A stretch of DNA of 64,000 bases from Pontibacter pamirensis. GTDB lineage: Bacteria > Bacteroidota > Bacteroidia > Cytophagales > Hymenobacteraceae. Position numbers and translations under genes: made by a program. The stretch lies in the NCBI RefSeq assembly GCF_010015475.1, contig NZ_SSNI01000006.1, positions 1 through 64,000 on the forward strand, read 5' to 3'. The notes under the pieces were generated by a model. The model searched no databases. It was given only the letters and a program-made list of their open reading frames with translations, and was not told the DNA's origin. Positions 45,440 through 54,721 of the stretch are shown in pieces; positions within the stretch are counted from its first letter, which is position 1, and each line of letters begins with the position of its first letter.

Positions 45440-45600
45440 ATTTAGTTGACCTTGAAAAGCGACAAAGCAGATAAGCTTGCCAGGTGCATTTTTGACGAAT
45501 TTTTGTTTGAGCGTTCAGCGAGTTCAAATTCGTCTTGATTCTTTTGCTTACTTTTCTCATCAAGGAGAAAAGTGAGGCCCCGCCGGCGAGGCGAAAAGCT
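45440..45600. repeat. Candidate intergenic repeat with hairpin
   Basis: Between the dehydrogenase and purU. ACTTTTCTC (45550-45558) pairs with GAGAAAAGT (45565-45573), followed by a GC-rich CCCCGCCGGCGAGG block. The arrangement (T-rich arm, short loop, A-rich arm, CGCCGGCGAGGCG) looks like interspersed repeats seen in Cytophagales genomes, an impression from memory that needs a genome search. Confidence 0.4.
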
Positions 45601-45676
45601 TCTAAGGGCATTAACGTGAATACTTTAAGGGAAATCTCTACAAAGCAGAAAGGCTAAAGCAACAAAACAACTACCC

Positions 45677-46516
45677 ATGCCATCAAACATCCTCCTGATC
45701 AACTGCCCGGACGAAAACGGACTTGTCTTCAAGGTCACCAGTATTTTGTATAACAAGTACGATTTGAACATTATCCGCAATGGCGAATTCGTGGAAAGAA
45801 ACTTCAATCATTTTTTTATGCGCACAGAGTTTTCAGGAGAATTTGACCGGGAGGAGCTGCTGAAGGATTTGTATGAAGTGTTACCGGAAGGCGTGGAGCT
45901 AAAACTCACAGACAAAAGGAAGAAAAGCATTGTCTTACTGGCCACGAAAGAACACCACTGCCTGAGCGACCTCCTCATACGGCATGCTTTCAATGAGCTG
46001 AATGCAAACATTCTCTGTGTTATCAGCAACTATAATGTGCTAGAAGAGCTGACCAAAAAATTTGATGTGCCCTTCCATTATATCAGTCATGAAGGGATAA
46101 GCAGGGAAGCACATGAGATAGCCGTGCTGCAGACAGTGCAGCAGTATGACCCGGAATTTGTGGTGCTGGCCAAATACATGCGCATCCTGTCAGGCGATTT
46201 TGTATCGCAGTTCGCAAACCGGATTGTCAACATTCACCACTCGTTTCTACCTGCCTTTGTAGGTGCTAACCCCTATGCGCAAGCCTATGAGCGTGGCGTG
46301 AAGATTATCGGGGCCACCGCACATTTTGTAAACAACGACCTGGACCAAGGCCCCATCATTGCCCAGAGTGTTATCCCGGTGGACCACACGCACAGCGCCA
46401 GGGAAATGACGCAGGCCGGACGTGATGTGGAGAAAAACGTATTGGCGAAGTCTTTAAAGCTTGTTTTGAATGAGCAGGTGTTTGTGTACCGGAACAAGAC
46501 CATCATTTTTGAGTAA
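45677..46516 (+). CDS. purU: Formyltetrahydrofolate deformylase
   Basis: A 279-residue enzyme that hydrolyses 10-formyl-THF to formate and THF, balancing one-carbon pools. An ACT-like regulatory domain is at the N-terminus (NILLINCPDENGLVFKVTSILY, about 1-80) and a formyltransferase domain follows (about 85-279) with the typical SNYNVLEEL, LAKYMRILSG, NIHHSFLPAFVGANPY and HFVNNDLDQGPIIAQ. The catalytic Asn/His/Asp set sits in the NIHHSFLP to DLDQGP region. It is full length. Confidence 0.94.
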   Translation: MPSNILLINCPDENGLVFKVTSILYNKYDLNIIRNGEFVERNFNHFFMRTEFSGEFDREELLKDLYEVLPEGVELKLTDKRKKSIVLLATKEHHCLSDLLIRHAFNELNANILCVISNYNVLEELTKKFDVPFHYISHEGISREAHEIAVLQTVQQYDPEFVVLAKYMRILSGDFVSQFANRIVNIHHSFLPAFVGANPYAQAYERGVKIIGATAHFVNNDLDQGPIIAQSVIPVDHTHSAREMTQAGRDVEKNVLAKSLKLVLNEQVFVYRNKTIIFE

Positions 46517-46530
46517 AGACAGCATAAAGG

Positions 46531-46571
46531 CAAAAGCCCCTTCCGGTGTACCTCACAGGCAGGGGCTTTTG
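46531..46571. terminator. Hairpin between convergent purU and rubredoxin genes
   Basis: CAAAAGCCCCT (46531-46541) pairs with AGGGGCTTTTG (46561-46571). It lies 15 bases past the purU stop and can serve both strands. Confidence 0.8.
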
Positions 46572-46641
46572 ACTTTATTTAATGCAGCTAAACTGTAGCT
46601 TCGCCTGAAACAGAATACCGTGACACAGGCACAGCACTACT

Positions 46642-48141
46642 TCAGGAACTACCCACGGTTAAGGCCTGCAGCTCTACCGGCATAAAATCTTCTTTCGGAG
46701 CCTCACAGGTTGGGCAGCTATAGTTTGCAACAGCTGCAAAGGGAGTGCCTGCAACTACTTGATTTAACTCATCGCCAAATGCTTCGTCATACACCGTAAA
46801 GCAGTTTTTGCATTGATACACCTGATGCGTGGTCTGCTCCTCCGGCTCGCCTGGCACTTCTTCTTCCAGGTATACAGCACCTGCCATCAACTCCGGTTCA
46901 CTTTGTAACTCGTAGAAAAGGTTACATAACTCTATAAGGCAAGAACTCAGCTCCTGCCTGGTCACATCTTTACGGTAACTGACGAATTCTTTAGAGTTAG
47001 GGTTAAACTCCCGGGTATGCAAAACCTCGAAACGTTCGTTGGCAGGGTCTATGCCCTGCAAGTCCTGTTGCTGTGTGCGGATGATGATGGAGCCGAACAG
47101 CCCAGTTTTGGGCTGCGTTTTTATGGCAAAGCACAAGCGGTATGTTCGCACGTCCTCTTCATTGAATATCCTGACAAGATAGTTCTTTAGGTCAAGGCCA
47201 TAGTCGCACAGGTCCTCCACCTGCCAGTTCAGCTCATTAGAGGCATGCCGTACATTAATGCGGTGTTTGCACAACACAACATCCCAAGAGTCACGATCTA
47301 TTAATTCGATGCCTTTCACAATGATGGACTTCCATGGTGTGGTATACAGCTGCCCCACCCTTGTTTTGAGGCATATTCTGCAAACATCCTTCAGAAAAGC
47401 CACTGAAAATAGTTCATCGCGGCGGTAAATGCCGAGCCACAGCTTATTGCCATACCTGTTAAACCCTTCATAGTACGGAAGCTTGAAATCGGGCAACTTC
47501 AGGGCCTTGGTTACCGGCTGCACCACAAAGTTACCACTAGCATTCACAAGCCCGTGCAGCACATTCCCATCTATAGCAGGCTGGTCGTAGAACTGATCTT
47601 TGTTTGCGAAGATGGTGCTTTCAATGGCGCTGCTAAGGCTGGGGATATCCTCAGAGTACACCAGCGAAGGCCAAGCATAGATGATGTTAGTTTTAGGAAA
47701 GCGGATGTACAGGTACCAGTAATTACTGGTGTCGGAGGCAATGAAGTTGAGGTTACCGGTAAAGAATGGGAAAAAAGTCTGGTTGTTATCTACCAGGTTT
47801 ATCTTTAGCTGGGGCCTGTAATCAAACAGGTCCAGAATGTCTTTATATACCCCCTCCCGCAGCCAGTCGGCATGGTAAAAAACATCCTCAATAGCATAAG
47901 AACTGATGATGTTCGGATGGATGTCTGCATCCAGCTCAAACATAATAGCAGCCGCCATCAAATCCTGTTTCAGAACTTCTAACTTATCCTGCGCCACATC
48001 GAAGATGACCTGCTGCCTGTTTCCAAACCGTACGTTTTCCACACCCGCTTTCTCGGCGGCTTCCAGCATACGGTATAAGTCCCCGGCAGACACCATCCCA
48101 CCGGGCAGGTTTATCTTCACTAAGTTCTTCTTCACTATCAT
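46642..48141 (-). CDS. Rubredoxin-tailed nitrite reductase half-domain protein
   Basis: A 499-residue protein in the nitrate cluster. The first about 60 residues (INLPGGMVSAGDLYRML, NVRFGNRQQVIFDV) match the ferredoxin-like half-domain of sulfite/nitrite reductases; a second copy seems to lie near residues 250-315 (VGQLYTTPWKSIIVKG). The siroheme/[4Fe-4S] cysteine pattern C-x5-C...C-x3-C is not seen, so it is unlikely to be a nitrite reductase itself. The C-terminus is a rubredoxin domain (about 445-490) with YQCKNC and SCPTCEAPKE as iron ligands. It ends 126 bases past purU and starts 12 bases after the nitrate reductase stop, so it is likely an electron carrier or accessory for that enzyme. 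Confidence 0.75.
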   Translation of the reverse strand: MIVKKNLVKINLPGGMVSAGDLYRMLEAAEKAGVENVRFGNRQQVIFDVAQDKLEVLKQDLMAAAIMFELDADIHPNIISSYAIEDVFYHADWLREGVYKDILDLFDYRPQLKINLVDNNQTFFPFFTGNLNFIASDTSNYWYLYIRFPKTNIIYAWPSLVYSEDIPSLSSAIESTIFANKDQFYDQPAIDGNVLHGLVNASGNFVVQPVTKALKLPDFKLPYYEGFNRYGNKLWLGIYRRDELFSVAFLKDVCRICLKTRVGQLYTTPWKSIIVKGIELIDRDSWDVVLCKHRINVRHASNELNWQVEDLCDYGLDLKNYLVRIFNEEDVRTYRLCFAIKTQPKTGLFGSIIIRTQQQDLQGIDPANERFEVLHTREFNPNSKEFVSYRKDVTRQELSSCLIELCNLFYELQSEPELMAGAVYLEEEVPGEPEEQTTHQVYQCKNCFTVYDEAFGDELNQVVAGTPFAAVANYSCPTCEAPKEDFMPVELQALTVGSS

Positions 48142-48153
48142 CTGTTTATTGTT

Positions 48154-51100
48154 TTAGCTGGCAATCTCCTGTACCTGCAGGACCTCTAATTTCAGCGCTT
48201 CATCTAAAATCTGTTTTACCTCCGGTCTGCAGGAGCCGCAACCTGTACCGGCACCTGTCTGGGCACACAGCTGTTTTAAATCGCTGCACCCTTCTGCTAT
48301 TTTCTGCCGGATATTTTCGCTGCCCACGTTGTTGCAGCTGCACACCAGTTTACCCAGCACCGGTTCCGCCTTCTGGCCACTTCGCAAAAGCTGCAGGCGC
48401 TTTTCACTCAGTTCAATTCTGTTGGAGATTAACTCCCTGTACTCCTGGAACTCTGTTTTATCACCTATCAGGATCGTGCCCACCAGCCTGTCCTGGTGAA
48501 TGATGCACTTCTTGTAATAACGTTTGGCCTTGTCTATGAATACAATCTCCTCATAGTGCTCCTCATCCGGGCTCTCCGCCAGGCCGATGCTGCACAAATC
48601 GAAGCCATGTATTTTAATGATGTTCATGAAGGTGCTGCCTTCGTAGTAGCTGGCGATGTTCCCGTTCAGGTGCTGCGCCACCACATCTGCCTGCTGCTCG
48701 GCGGCAGCGGTGATGCCGTACAGCACCCCGTTGAACTCAGCTATCTCACCAATGGCATAAATGTTAGGGTCACTTGTTTCCAGCCGCTCATTTACCAGCA
48801 CACCGCGCTTGCATTCCAGTCCGCAGGCCTTGGCCAGCTCCAGGTTCGGCACCGTGCCGATGGCAATTATCATAGCATCGCAGTCAATGCGGTGGCCGCT
48901 CTTCAGGCCCACCCCCGTCAGTTTCGACCGGCCATAGTATAGCTGCACCTCATCGTTATAATAAATGTCACAGCCCTGGTCTATCATTTCCTCGTGCAGC
49001 AGCTGGCTACCCAGCGGGTCCAACTGCCGGTCGAGGAAGCGCGACACCCGCTGGATAATAGTAATCTTCACGCCCATCTCACGCAGGGAGGCCGCCATTT
49101 CCAGGCCTAATAAGCCACCGCCCACAATCACTACATGCGCGTTTTCCGGCACGTGGTTCCGGAAGTTATCGGCATCGGTGCGGCTGCGCATGGTAAAGAT
49201 GCCGGGCAAGGACGGCAGATGCCTTGGCACCGCTGCCCGGCTGCCGGTAGCCATCAGCAGCACATCATAGCCTGTCTGGATACCACGTGAGTCGATGACA
49301 AACTTGTTTTCGCGGTCTATATGCTCCACGCTCACGCCTCTGAGCAACTGGATATTATAAGCCGACTCCTCAGAGTCTTTCATCTTCACCAGCTGCTGCC
49401 AGCTCTGCATGCCGCTGATATAGTCGGGCAGCATTACCCGGTTATAGAACGGAAAGTCTTCTTTGCTGAAAATGGTAATCTCGTCGTTCTCGTTGATTTC
49501 TCGGTAAGACTTAACAAAGCCATAGGCACCCGCTCCCGCTCCTATCACCACGATGCGCTGGAACGGCTTCTGGTACTTCTGCACTTCTACAGCACAGAAT
49601 TTAAAGTCCGGCTCTTTTGAAATGGGGTCGAGCAAATCGCTGGTCACGTTGTTGGCACGGTTCAGGTCGCTGCCCAATATCTTGCCCCAGTGCATCGGCA
49701 GAAATACCACGCCTTTTTTTATACCAGGAGACAGCTTCGATTTCACGCGCACTTCTCCCCTTCTCGACTTCACTTCTACTATATCGCCATCTGCTATTTT
49801 CAGGCGCTCCGCATCGGCAGGGTTTATCTCCAGGAAAGCCTGCGGGATATGCTTTTTCAGCTTATTTACCTTGCCGGTCTTGCTCATGGTGTGCCACTGG
49901 TCGCGGATACGGCCGGTGGTGAGTATTAGCGGAAAGTCTTCATCCGGTTGTTCGCTGCTAACTTCATCAGAAGGCGAATGGATGATGGCTTTGGTGGAGG
50001 GGGTATAAAATACTTTATCAGTGAAAAGCCTTGCGGTGCCATCGCCAATTTCGCCGGCTTTATAAGGCCACTGCACTGTTCTGTTTCCTTTCAGCAACTC
50101 GTAGCTCAGTCCGCTCACATCAATGTTAGTGCCGGCAGTTAACTGCGTATGCTCTTTATATATGTCGGCAAAGCCGGGATAGTCGAAACCACGGTAGCCC
50201 ATCTTCTGGGCGAAACGGCAAATGATTTCGGCATCCGGCAGCGCTTCTCCCGGCGGGTCTATGACCTTGTGCAGGTAACTCACACGCCGTTCTGAGTTTG
50301 TCATGGTGCCTTCCTTTTCTGCCCAGGCGGCGGCAGGAAGTACCACATCCGCATATTGCAGCGTCTCCGGCTTATTGCTTATTTCCTGCACCACCACAAA
50401 CTTAGCTTTCTTCAGGCCTTCTTCGGCCATGCGCACGTTTGGCAAGCTAGTGAGCGGGTTAGTGCACAAAATCCAGATGGCTTTCAGGCGGCCGTCGTTT
50501 AGAGCCTCAAACATTTCAGTGGCCGTCAGCCCGGGTTTCTCTGAGATAACTGTACCGCCCCAGAATTTCTGCACCTCTTTGCGGTGTGCCGGGTCATTCA
50601 GGTTGCGGTGCGCTGCCAGCAGGTTCGACAAGCCGCCCACTTCCCTGCCTCCCATGGCGTTGGGCTGGCCGGTTAAGGAAAAGGGACCAGAACCAGACTT
50701 GCCGATGTGCCCCGTAATCAGGTTCAGGTTCAAAAGGCTCAGGTTCTTGTTTACTCCGTTGGAACTCTGGTTCAGGCCCATCGTCCACATCGAGATAAAA
50801 CCTTTGGCGTTTCCGATGTAGGACGCTGCCAGGCGAATGTCCTCTTCTGTTACACCGCAAATCTGGGCAGACTTTGCCAGCGTTTTCTGAAACACCACTT
50901 CCCGGTACTGCTCAAAACCCTGGGCATGATTCCGGACGAAGTCCAGGTCAATATCGCCATTCTCAATCAGTACCCTGCCAATGGCGTGGTTCAGCGTTAC
51001 ATCAGTACCCGGGTTGAGTTGCAGGTGCAGGTCGGCGATGGCGCAGGTATCGGTTACCCGCGGGTCCACCACAATAATTTTCACATCCGGATTTTCTGCC

Positions 51101-51687
51101 TTGTGCGCCTCTACTCTTCTCCAAAGTATCGGGTGGCACCAGGCTGGGTTGGCACCAGTTACATAGAAACAGTCTGCCAGCTCAATGTCATCATAGCAAA
51201 TCGGCACACTGTCTTCGCCGAGCGCCATTTTATAACCGGCCACCGCACTGCTCATACACAGCCGCGAATTAGTGTCGATGTTATTGCTCCCGATAAAGCC
51301 CTTTATCAGTTTGTTGATAACATAATACTCCTCCGTCAGGCACTGCCCTGAAGCATAGAAGGCCACAGACTCCGGGCCGTACTTCTTGATGAAAGTGCTG
51401 AAAACTGCGGCCGTGCGCTCGAGTGCTGTATCCCAGGATACGCGCTGCCGGGGCATGTTTTTATTGTAGCGCATCTCCGGGTAAAGCAGCCGGTCGCTTT
51501 TGTCGTTCACCGTGTACTGCAGGTTCATGCCTTTGCTGCACAACATCCCTTTATTTACAGGGTGCGCTTTGTCTCCTTCCACGGTAACAGTGCCGTTCTT
51601 CTCCCTGTTCACCACTACACCGCATCCCACACCACAATAGCAACACGTGCTGGTAAAGGAATTCCTATGTTGAGTATCTACTGGCAT
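48154..51687 (-). CDS. Assimilatory nitrate reductase fused to a NirB-like FAD/BFD module
   Basis: A 1177-residue enzyme reducing nitrate to nitrite. The N-terminal [4Fe-4S] motif has C15, C18, C22 and C50. The molybdopterin domain follows, with the likely Mo-ligand Cys at 144 (SRLCMSS) and a molybdopterin dinucleotide-binding domain at about 590-700 (LILTTGRIRDQWHTMSK). From about residue 713 a NAD(P)/FAD oxidoreductase begins (VVIGAGAGAYG), homologous to the NirB/NasB N-terminal part, then a BFD [2Fe-2S] domain (LVCSCNNVG, GTGCGSCRPEV, about 1110-1165). In many bacteria the flavin module is a separate subunit (NasB-type). Here it is one chain, so NADH or NADPH electrons may reach the Mo centre within one protein. 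The stop lies 12 bases before the rubredoxin gene. Confidence 0.93.
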   Translation of the reverse strand: MPVDTQHRNSFTSTCCYCGVGCGVVVNREKNGTVTVEGDKAHPVNKGMLCSKGMNLQYTVNDKSDRLLYPEMRYNKNMPRQRVSWDTALERTAAVFSTFIKKYGPESVAFYASGQCLTEEYYVINKLIKGFIGSNNIDTNSRLCMSSAVAGYKMALGEDSVPICYDDIELADCFYVTGANPAWCHPILWRRVEAHKAENPDVKIIVVDPRVTDTCAIADLHLQLNPGTDVTLNHAIGRVLIENGDIDLDFVRNHAQGFEQYREVVFQKTLAKSAQICGVTEEDIRLAASYIGNAKGFISMWTMGLNQSSNGVNKNLSLLNLNLITGHIGKSGSGPFSLTGQPNAMGGREVGGLSNLLAAHRNLNDPAHRKEVQKFWGGTVISEKPGLTATEMFEALNDGRLKAIWILCTNPLTSLPNVRMAEEGLKKAKFVVVQEISNKPETLQYADVVLPAAAWAEKEGTMTNSERRVSYLHKVIDPPGEALPDAEIICRFAQKMGYRGFDYPGFADIYKEHTQLTAGTNIDVSGLSYELLKGNRTVQWPYKAGEIGDGTARLFTDKVFYTPSTKAIIHSPSDEVSSEQPDEDFPLILTTGRIRDQWHTMSKTGKVNKLKKHIPQAFLEINPADAERLKIADGDIVEVKSRRGEVRVKSKLSPGIKKGVVFLPMHWGKILGSDLNRANNVTSDLLDPISKEPDFKFCAVEVQKYQKPFQRIVVIGAGAGAYGFVKSYREINENDEITIFSKEDFPFYNRVMLPDYISGMQSWQQLVKMKDSEESAYNIQLLRGVSVEHIDRENKFVIDSRGIQTGYDVLLMATGSRAAVPRHLPSLPGIFTMRSRTDADNFRNHVPENAHVVIVGGGLLGLEMAASLREMGVKITIIQRVSRFLDRQLDPLGSQLLHEEMIDQGCDIYYNDEVQLYYGRSKLTGVGLKSGHRIDCDAMIIAIGTVPNLELAKACGLECKRGVLVNERLETSDPNIYAIGEIAEFNGVLYGITAAAEQQADVVAQHLNGNIASYYEGSTFMNIIKIHGFDLCSIGLAESPDEEHYEEIVFIDKAKRYYKKCIIHQDRLVGTILIGDKTEFQEYRELISNRIELSEKRLQLLRSGQKAEPVLGKLVCSCNNVGSENIRQKIAEGCSDLKQLCAQTGAGTGCGSCRPEVKQILDEALKLEVLQVQEIAS

Positions 51688-51721
51688 TGTTTCCTTTTTT
51701 TACTGTTTCTGCGCAGGTTCT

Positions 51722-51959
51722 AAAAAGTCCCCCTTTGAAGGGGGTGGGGGGATGATTACACCTGCGGATAATCATTCGCTGCTCTTTTACTGGCGCGAAT
51801 CTCCAGATTCGTGACGTAGGGTAAATGTTGAGTCTCTGACTCAACTGGGCCAGAGGCCCAGGAATAGTAGACACGAGGGAGGACCCTCGCGCCATAGATT
51901 AAACTTTGTGTATCTGAATGAATAAATCATCCCCCTGCCCCTTCAAAGGGGAACTTTTT
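51722..51959. mobile_element. MITE-like element with inverted ends and four hairpins
   Basis: A 238-base unit lies between the nitrate reductase and narK genes. The ends, 51722-51757 and 51925-51959, are inverted repeats of about 35 bases with about three mismatches and a one-base gap, of CCCCCTTTGAAGGGGG type. Inside, four small perfect hairpins follow one another: 51796-51811 (CGAATCT/AGATTCG), 51828-51844 (TTGAGTC/GACTCAA), 51845-51861 (CTGGGCC/GGCCCAG) and 51874-51889 (CGAGGG/CCCTCG). There is no ORF, so it may be a non-autonomous element moved by a transposase elsewhere. Confidence 0.7.
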
Positions 51960-52005
51960 CACACGACCTACTATTTATCGTCCATCATTTTTTCGGATAG
52001 TCCGC

Positions 52006-53373
52006 TTATTTTCTGGCTTCTTCCATCATATAAGCTGGCTCTGCTACTCTGTCACTTTCTTTTTCCGCTAATAGCGAATCCATTTCTTCCTGTGCTTCGC
52101 GCTCCATCTCTGGTGAGAATCTTACCAGCAGCGTCAGAGCGGATGTACCGGCCACCACCAAACCGATGATAAACAAAGCGTCCGGGTACGATAGGTTCTC
52201 TACCTTAAACAGGAAGCCTGCTGCCACGGCACCCGCGTTACCACCGGCACCCACGATGCCTGCCACAGCACCCATTCCTTTTTTGTTGATGAAAGGCACC
52301 ACCGAGAAAGTAGCTCCTTCTGACATCTGCACGAACAGGCTGAAGACAATCATGGCGATAATAGACAGCGGCAAAACAGTCATGCGTGAAAATAAAAGCA
52401 GCGCAAGCCCCTCTACCAATATCACAGCACCCAGGAACCATACTCTGCCGGAAAGGCCCCAGCGTATGCCAGCTTTATCTCCGAAGAAGCCACCAAGGGT
52501 ACGGGCAAAAATGTTCATCAGGCCGAACAAACCAGCAATCAGACCAGCAGTTGCCAAGTCGAGGGAGAAATAGTCGTGGTAATAAATGGCGGCAATGTTA
52601 TTGATGGTAAGTTCAATGCCGAAGCACGCTCCGTAAAGCACGAACAGTGCCCACACTCTTTTGTCAGCTGCTGCTTTCCAGAAAGACACCGTGTCATTCC
52701 TCTTCGCCGCTGCCGCTGCTTTTGATAAGTCAGACACATTGCCCGTAGGCGTGTCTTTGGTATAAAAATAGTACGCAATACCGCACAGAATCATGGCTAT
52801 GCCCGGCACGACCATGGCATAGCGCCAGGCAAAGCCTTGCGCATAGCCTGCCCCTACAAAAGCGGCAAATATCAGCGGCATCACCATTTGCGTAACGCCA
52901 CCACCCAGGTTACCCCAACCGGCTGTCGTGGCATTGGCCGTACCCACTACGTTCGGCGCAAACATCACCGTGGTATGGTACTGCGTAATCACAAAAGAAG
53001 CTCCGATAACACCTATCGCCAGTCTGAAAAGCAGGAACGACTCATAACTGTTGCTGAACCCGATGAACATGACCGGGAACGCACCTAAAATCAGCAAGGC
53101 AGTGTAGGAAATACGCGGCCCGATTTTATCGCAGAGCCAGCCGATGGCAAGGCGGGCAATCACTGTGATAGCCACCGATGAGATGATGATATTGCCAATC
53201 TGGTCTTTTGTGAGATTGAGCTCTTCGCGCACCACCGCCATCAGTGGCGCAATGCCGAACCACCCAAAGAAGCAAAGAAAGAAAGCGAGCCACGAAAGGT
53301 GAAACGTCCGCATTGGTATCGACTTCAGACTAAACAGGTTAATGGAGGTTGCTTTTCCTTTTGATGCTTTCAT
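52006..53373 (-). CDS. narK: NarK-type nitrate/nitrite MFS transporter
   Basis: A 455-residue carrier with 12 predicted helices. The N-terminal FHLSWLAFFLCFFGWFGIAPL, the AIGWLCDKIGPR loop, the nitrate signature GNLGGGVTQMVMP and a second NS-like motif FGLMNIFARTLGGFFGDKAG near residue 300 identify the NarK/NrtP family, which imports nitrate or exports nitrite. The C-terminal tail is long and acidic (EMEREAQEEMDSLLAEKESD). It lies upstream of nitrate reductase in the same direction, with the MITE-like element between them. Confidence 0.93.
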   Translation of the reverse strand: MKASKGKATSINLFSLKSIPMRTFHLSWLAFFLCFFGWFGIAPLMAVVREELNLTKDQIGNIIISSVAITVIARLAIGWLCDKIGPRISYTALLILGAFPVMFIGFSNSYESFLLFRLAIGVIGASFVITQYHTTVMFAPNVVGTANATTAGWGNLGGGVTQMVMPLIFAAFVGAGYAQGFAWRYAMVVPGIAMILCGIAYYFYTKDTPTGNVSDLSKAAAAAKRNDTVSFWKAAADKRVWALFVLYGACFGIELTINNIAAIYYHDYFSLDLATAGLIAGLFGLMNIFARTLGGFFGDKAGIRWGLSGRVWFLGAVILVEGLALLLFSRMTVLPLSIIAMIVFSLFVQMSEGATFSVVPFINKKGMGAVAGIVGAGGNAGAVAAGFLFKVENLSYPDALFIIGLVVAGTSALTLLVRFSPEMEREAQEEMDSLLAEKESDRVAEPAYMMEEARK

Positions 53374-53434
53374 GATGTGTCAAATATAATGTGAGATGTA
53401 TGAATGAAAGTTAGTTCGGGTGAAGTAGGGGGTC

Positions 53435-54721
53435 TTACTGCTTAAATAAGACAGGCTTGAAAGTCAGCATCACCCAGGCCCACTGGTTGAAGGTCTCTCC
53501 GGGTTTGCCTTTCAGGGCCTCCATCGATTCTGTGGCGTATAGTTGCGAGTAACCGATTTTGAGATTGAAATCAGATCTCACATTCAGGTTATACATGAGG
53601 TCAATCTCCTCGCCTAGCCGCGATGATAACGTACCGGCACCCTCTACCGGAGCATACACTGTTGCCGGAGATTCAAAGTGATGCAGGTGTGCCAGGAGTG
53701 AACTTCTCTCTCCCAGTTTGAAATTTGTTTTAAGATAAATATCAGCCAGGCCTGCCGTACGCCCCGCCTGGCCGTGGTTGTTTCCTACATAAAAGTAGTC
53801 CATGAAACCGTAGAAGGCGTGGTTGGTGCCATACAAGGGTATAAAGGCGCTGTTGCGGGTGTCGTTGGCATCGGACCCTGACAAATAGTCGACCCCTATT
53901 GTTATCGGAGTAAGTTTGGTCGAAAGCGTAGCATTGAGCGCAGCCAGGTAAGCACGCACTGTTCTGCCTGCCGGATCTTTGCCGCCCTGGTAGTAGAACT
54001 CTCCTCCCAGTTTTATGGCTCCCAGACTTTGCTCACCCAGTATGCCGTAAGTCTGGCGAAAGAAAACGGTGGAGTCTGAAGTTCGCTGGCGCCCGTCGTT
54101 AAAGAACAGACCTGAGAATTTAGCTCCTCCAATTTCTTTGTGGAGCCACAGATACTGCATGGTCTTATAGTTATCCACTCCGCCATAGAAGGTGCCTTCC
54201 AGCTTACCGGGCTCAAAAGGCACCTGCTGGTTGAAAGCTGCTCCTGCATGCACGGCAAAGCCGGAAGTGTCGGCATATAGCAGCAGGGTAGCATCGTGGC
54301 TACGGCCCTGCTGCGACCAGTCCAGGTTGCCTAAAAAGCGTGTATTGTCATAGTTAAGCTCCTGCCGGCCCACCCTTACAGCCAAGCGCGGCGTGAACTG
54401 GTATTCGCCGTAGGCTTCATACACATTAAACAGGCTTGGGTCTGCTTTGTAGATTTGACTGGTATTGCCCCATACCCGTACATCCTGCAACGTCAGCTGC
54501 AACCGCAGCTTCTCCGTCTGGTAGTTCGTGTAGAGCCGGGACCGCTGCTCAATAAAGAAAGCCGGGGTCTCTCCTTCTGCCTGCACTGTTTTAAAGCCGT
54601 CGCGGAATTCTGCCCTTGGTCTTACCTCCGCTGATAAAGAGAACTGTGCAAGGGAAGCCTGTGCACTGACCAGCAGCAGACTTGTTGCAAGTAAAATAAG
54701 GCGGGTAAAGCTTCCTGTCAT
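53435..54721 (-). CDS. Alginate-export-type outer membrane porin
   Basis: A 428-residue outer membrane beta-barrel protein with a signal peptide (LILLATSLLLVSAQASLAQ). The alginate-export domain signature is present: SAEVRPRAEFRDGF at the start, the RLQLTLQDVRVWGN strand and RVGRQELNYDNTRFLGNLDW. In Bacteroidota nitrate clusters such a porin usually lies next to narK; it may pass nitrate across the outer membrane rather than alginate. It starts upstream of narK by 61 bases on the same strand. Confidence 0.85.
   Translation of the reverse strand: MTGSFTRLILLATSLLLVSAQASLAQFSLSAEVRPRAEFRDGFKTVQAEGETPAFFIEQRSRLYTNYQTEKLRLQLTLQDVRVWGNTSQIYKADPSLFNVYEAYGEYQFTPRLAVRVGRQELNYDNTRFLGNLDWSQQGRSHDATLLLYADTSGFAVHAGAAFNQQVPFEPGKLEGTFYGGVDNYKTMQYLWLHKEIGGAKFSGLFFNDGRQRTSDSTVFFRQTYGILGEQSLGAIKLGGEFYYQGGKDPAGRTVRAYLAALNATLSTKLTPITIGVDYLSGSDANDTRNSAFIPLYGTNHAFYGFMDYFYVGNNHGQAGRTAGLADIYLKTNFKLGERSSLLAHLHHFESPATVYAPVEGAGTLSSRLGEEIDLMYNLNVRSDFNLKIGYSQLYATESMEALKGKPGETFNQWAWVMLTFKPVLFKQ

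Noticed and set aside
50707..51351. A 214-codon plus-strand ORF
   Set aside because: It is antisense to the molybdopterin domain of the nitrate reductase.
51790..51895. Serial hairpins considered as a CRISPR array
   Set aside because: The stems differ in sequence, there are no repeats of constant length with spacers, and no cas genes are nearby.
53435..54721. A true alginate exporter
   Set aside because: No alginate biosynthesis genes are nearby; the porin sits inside the nitrate cluster, so a general or nitrate-related role is more likely.
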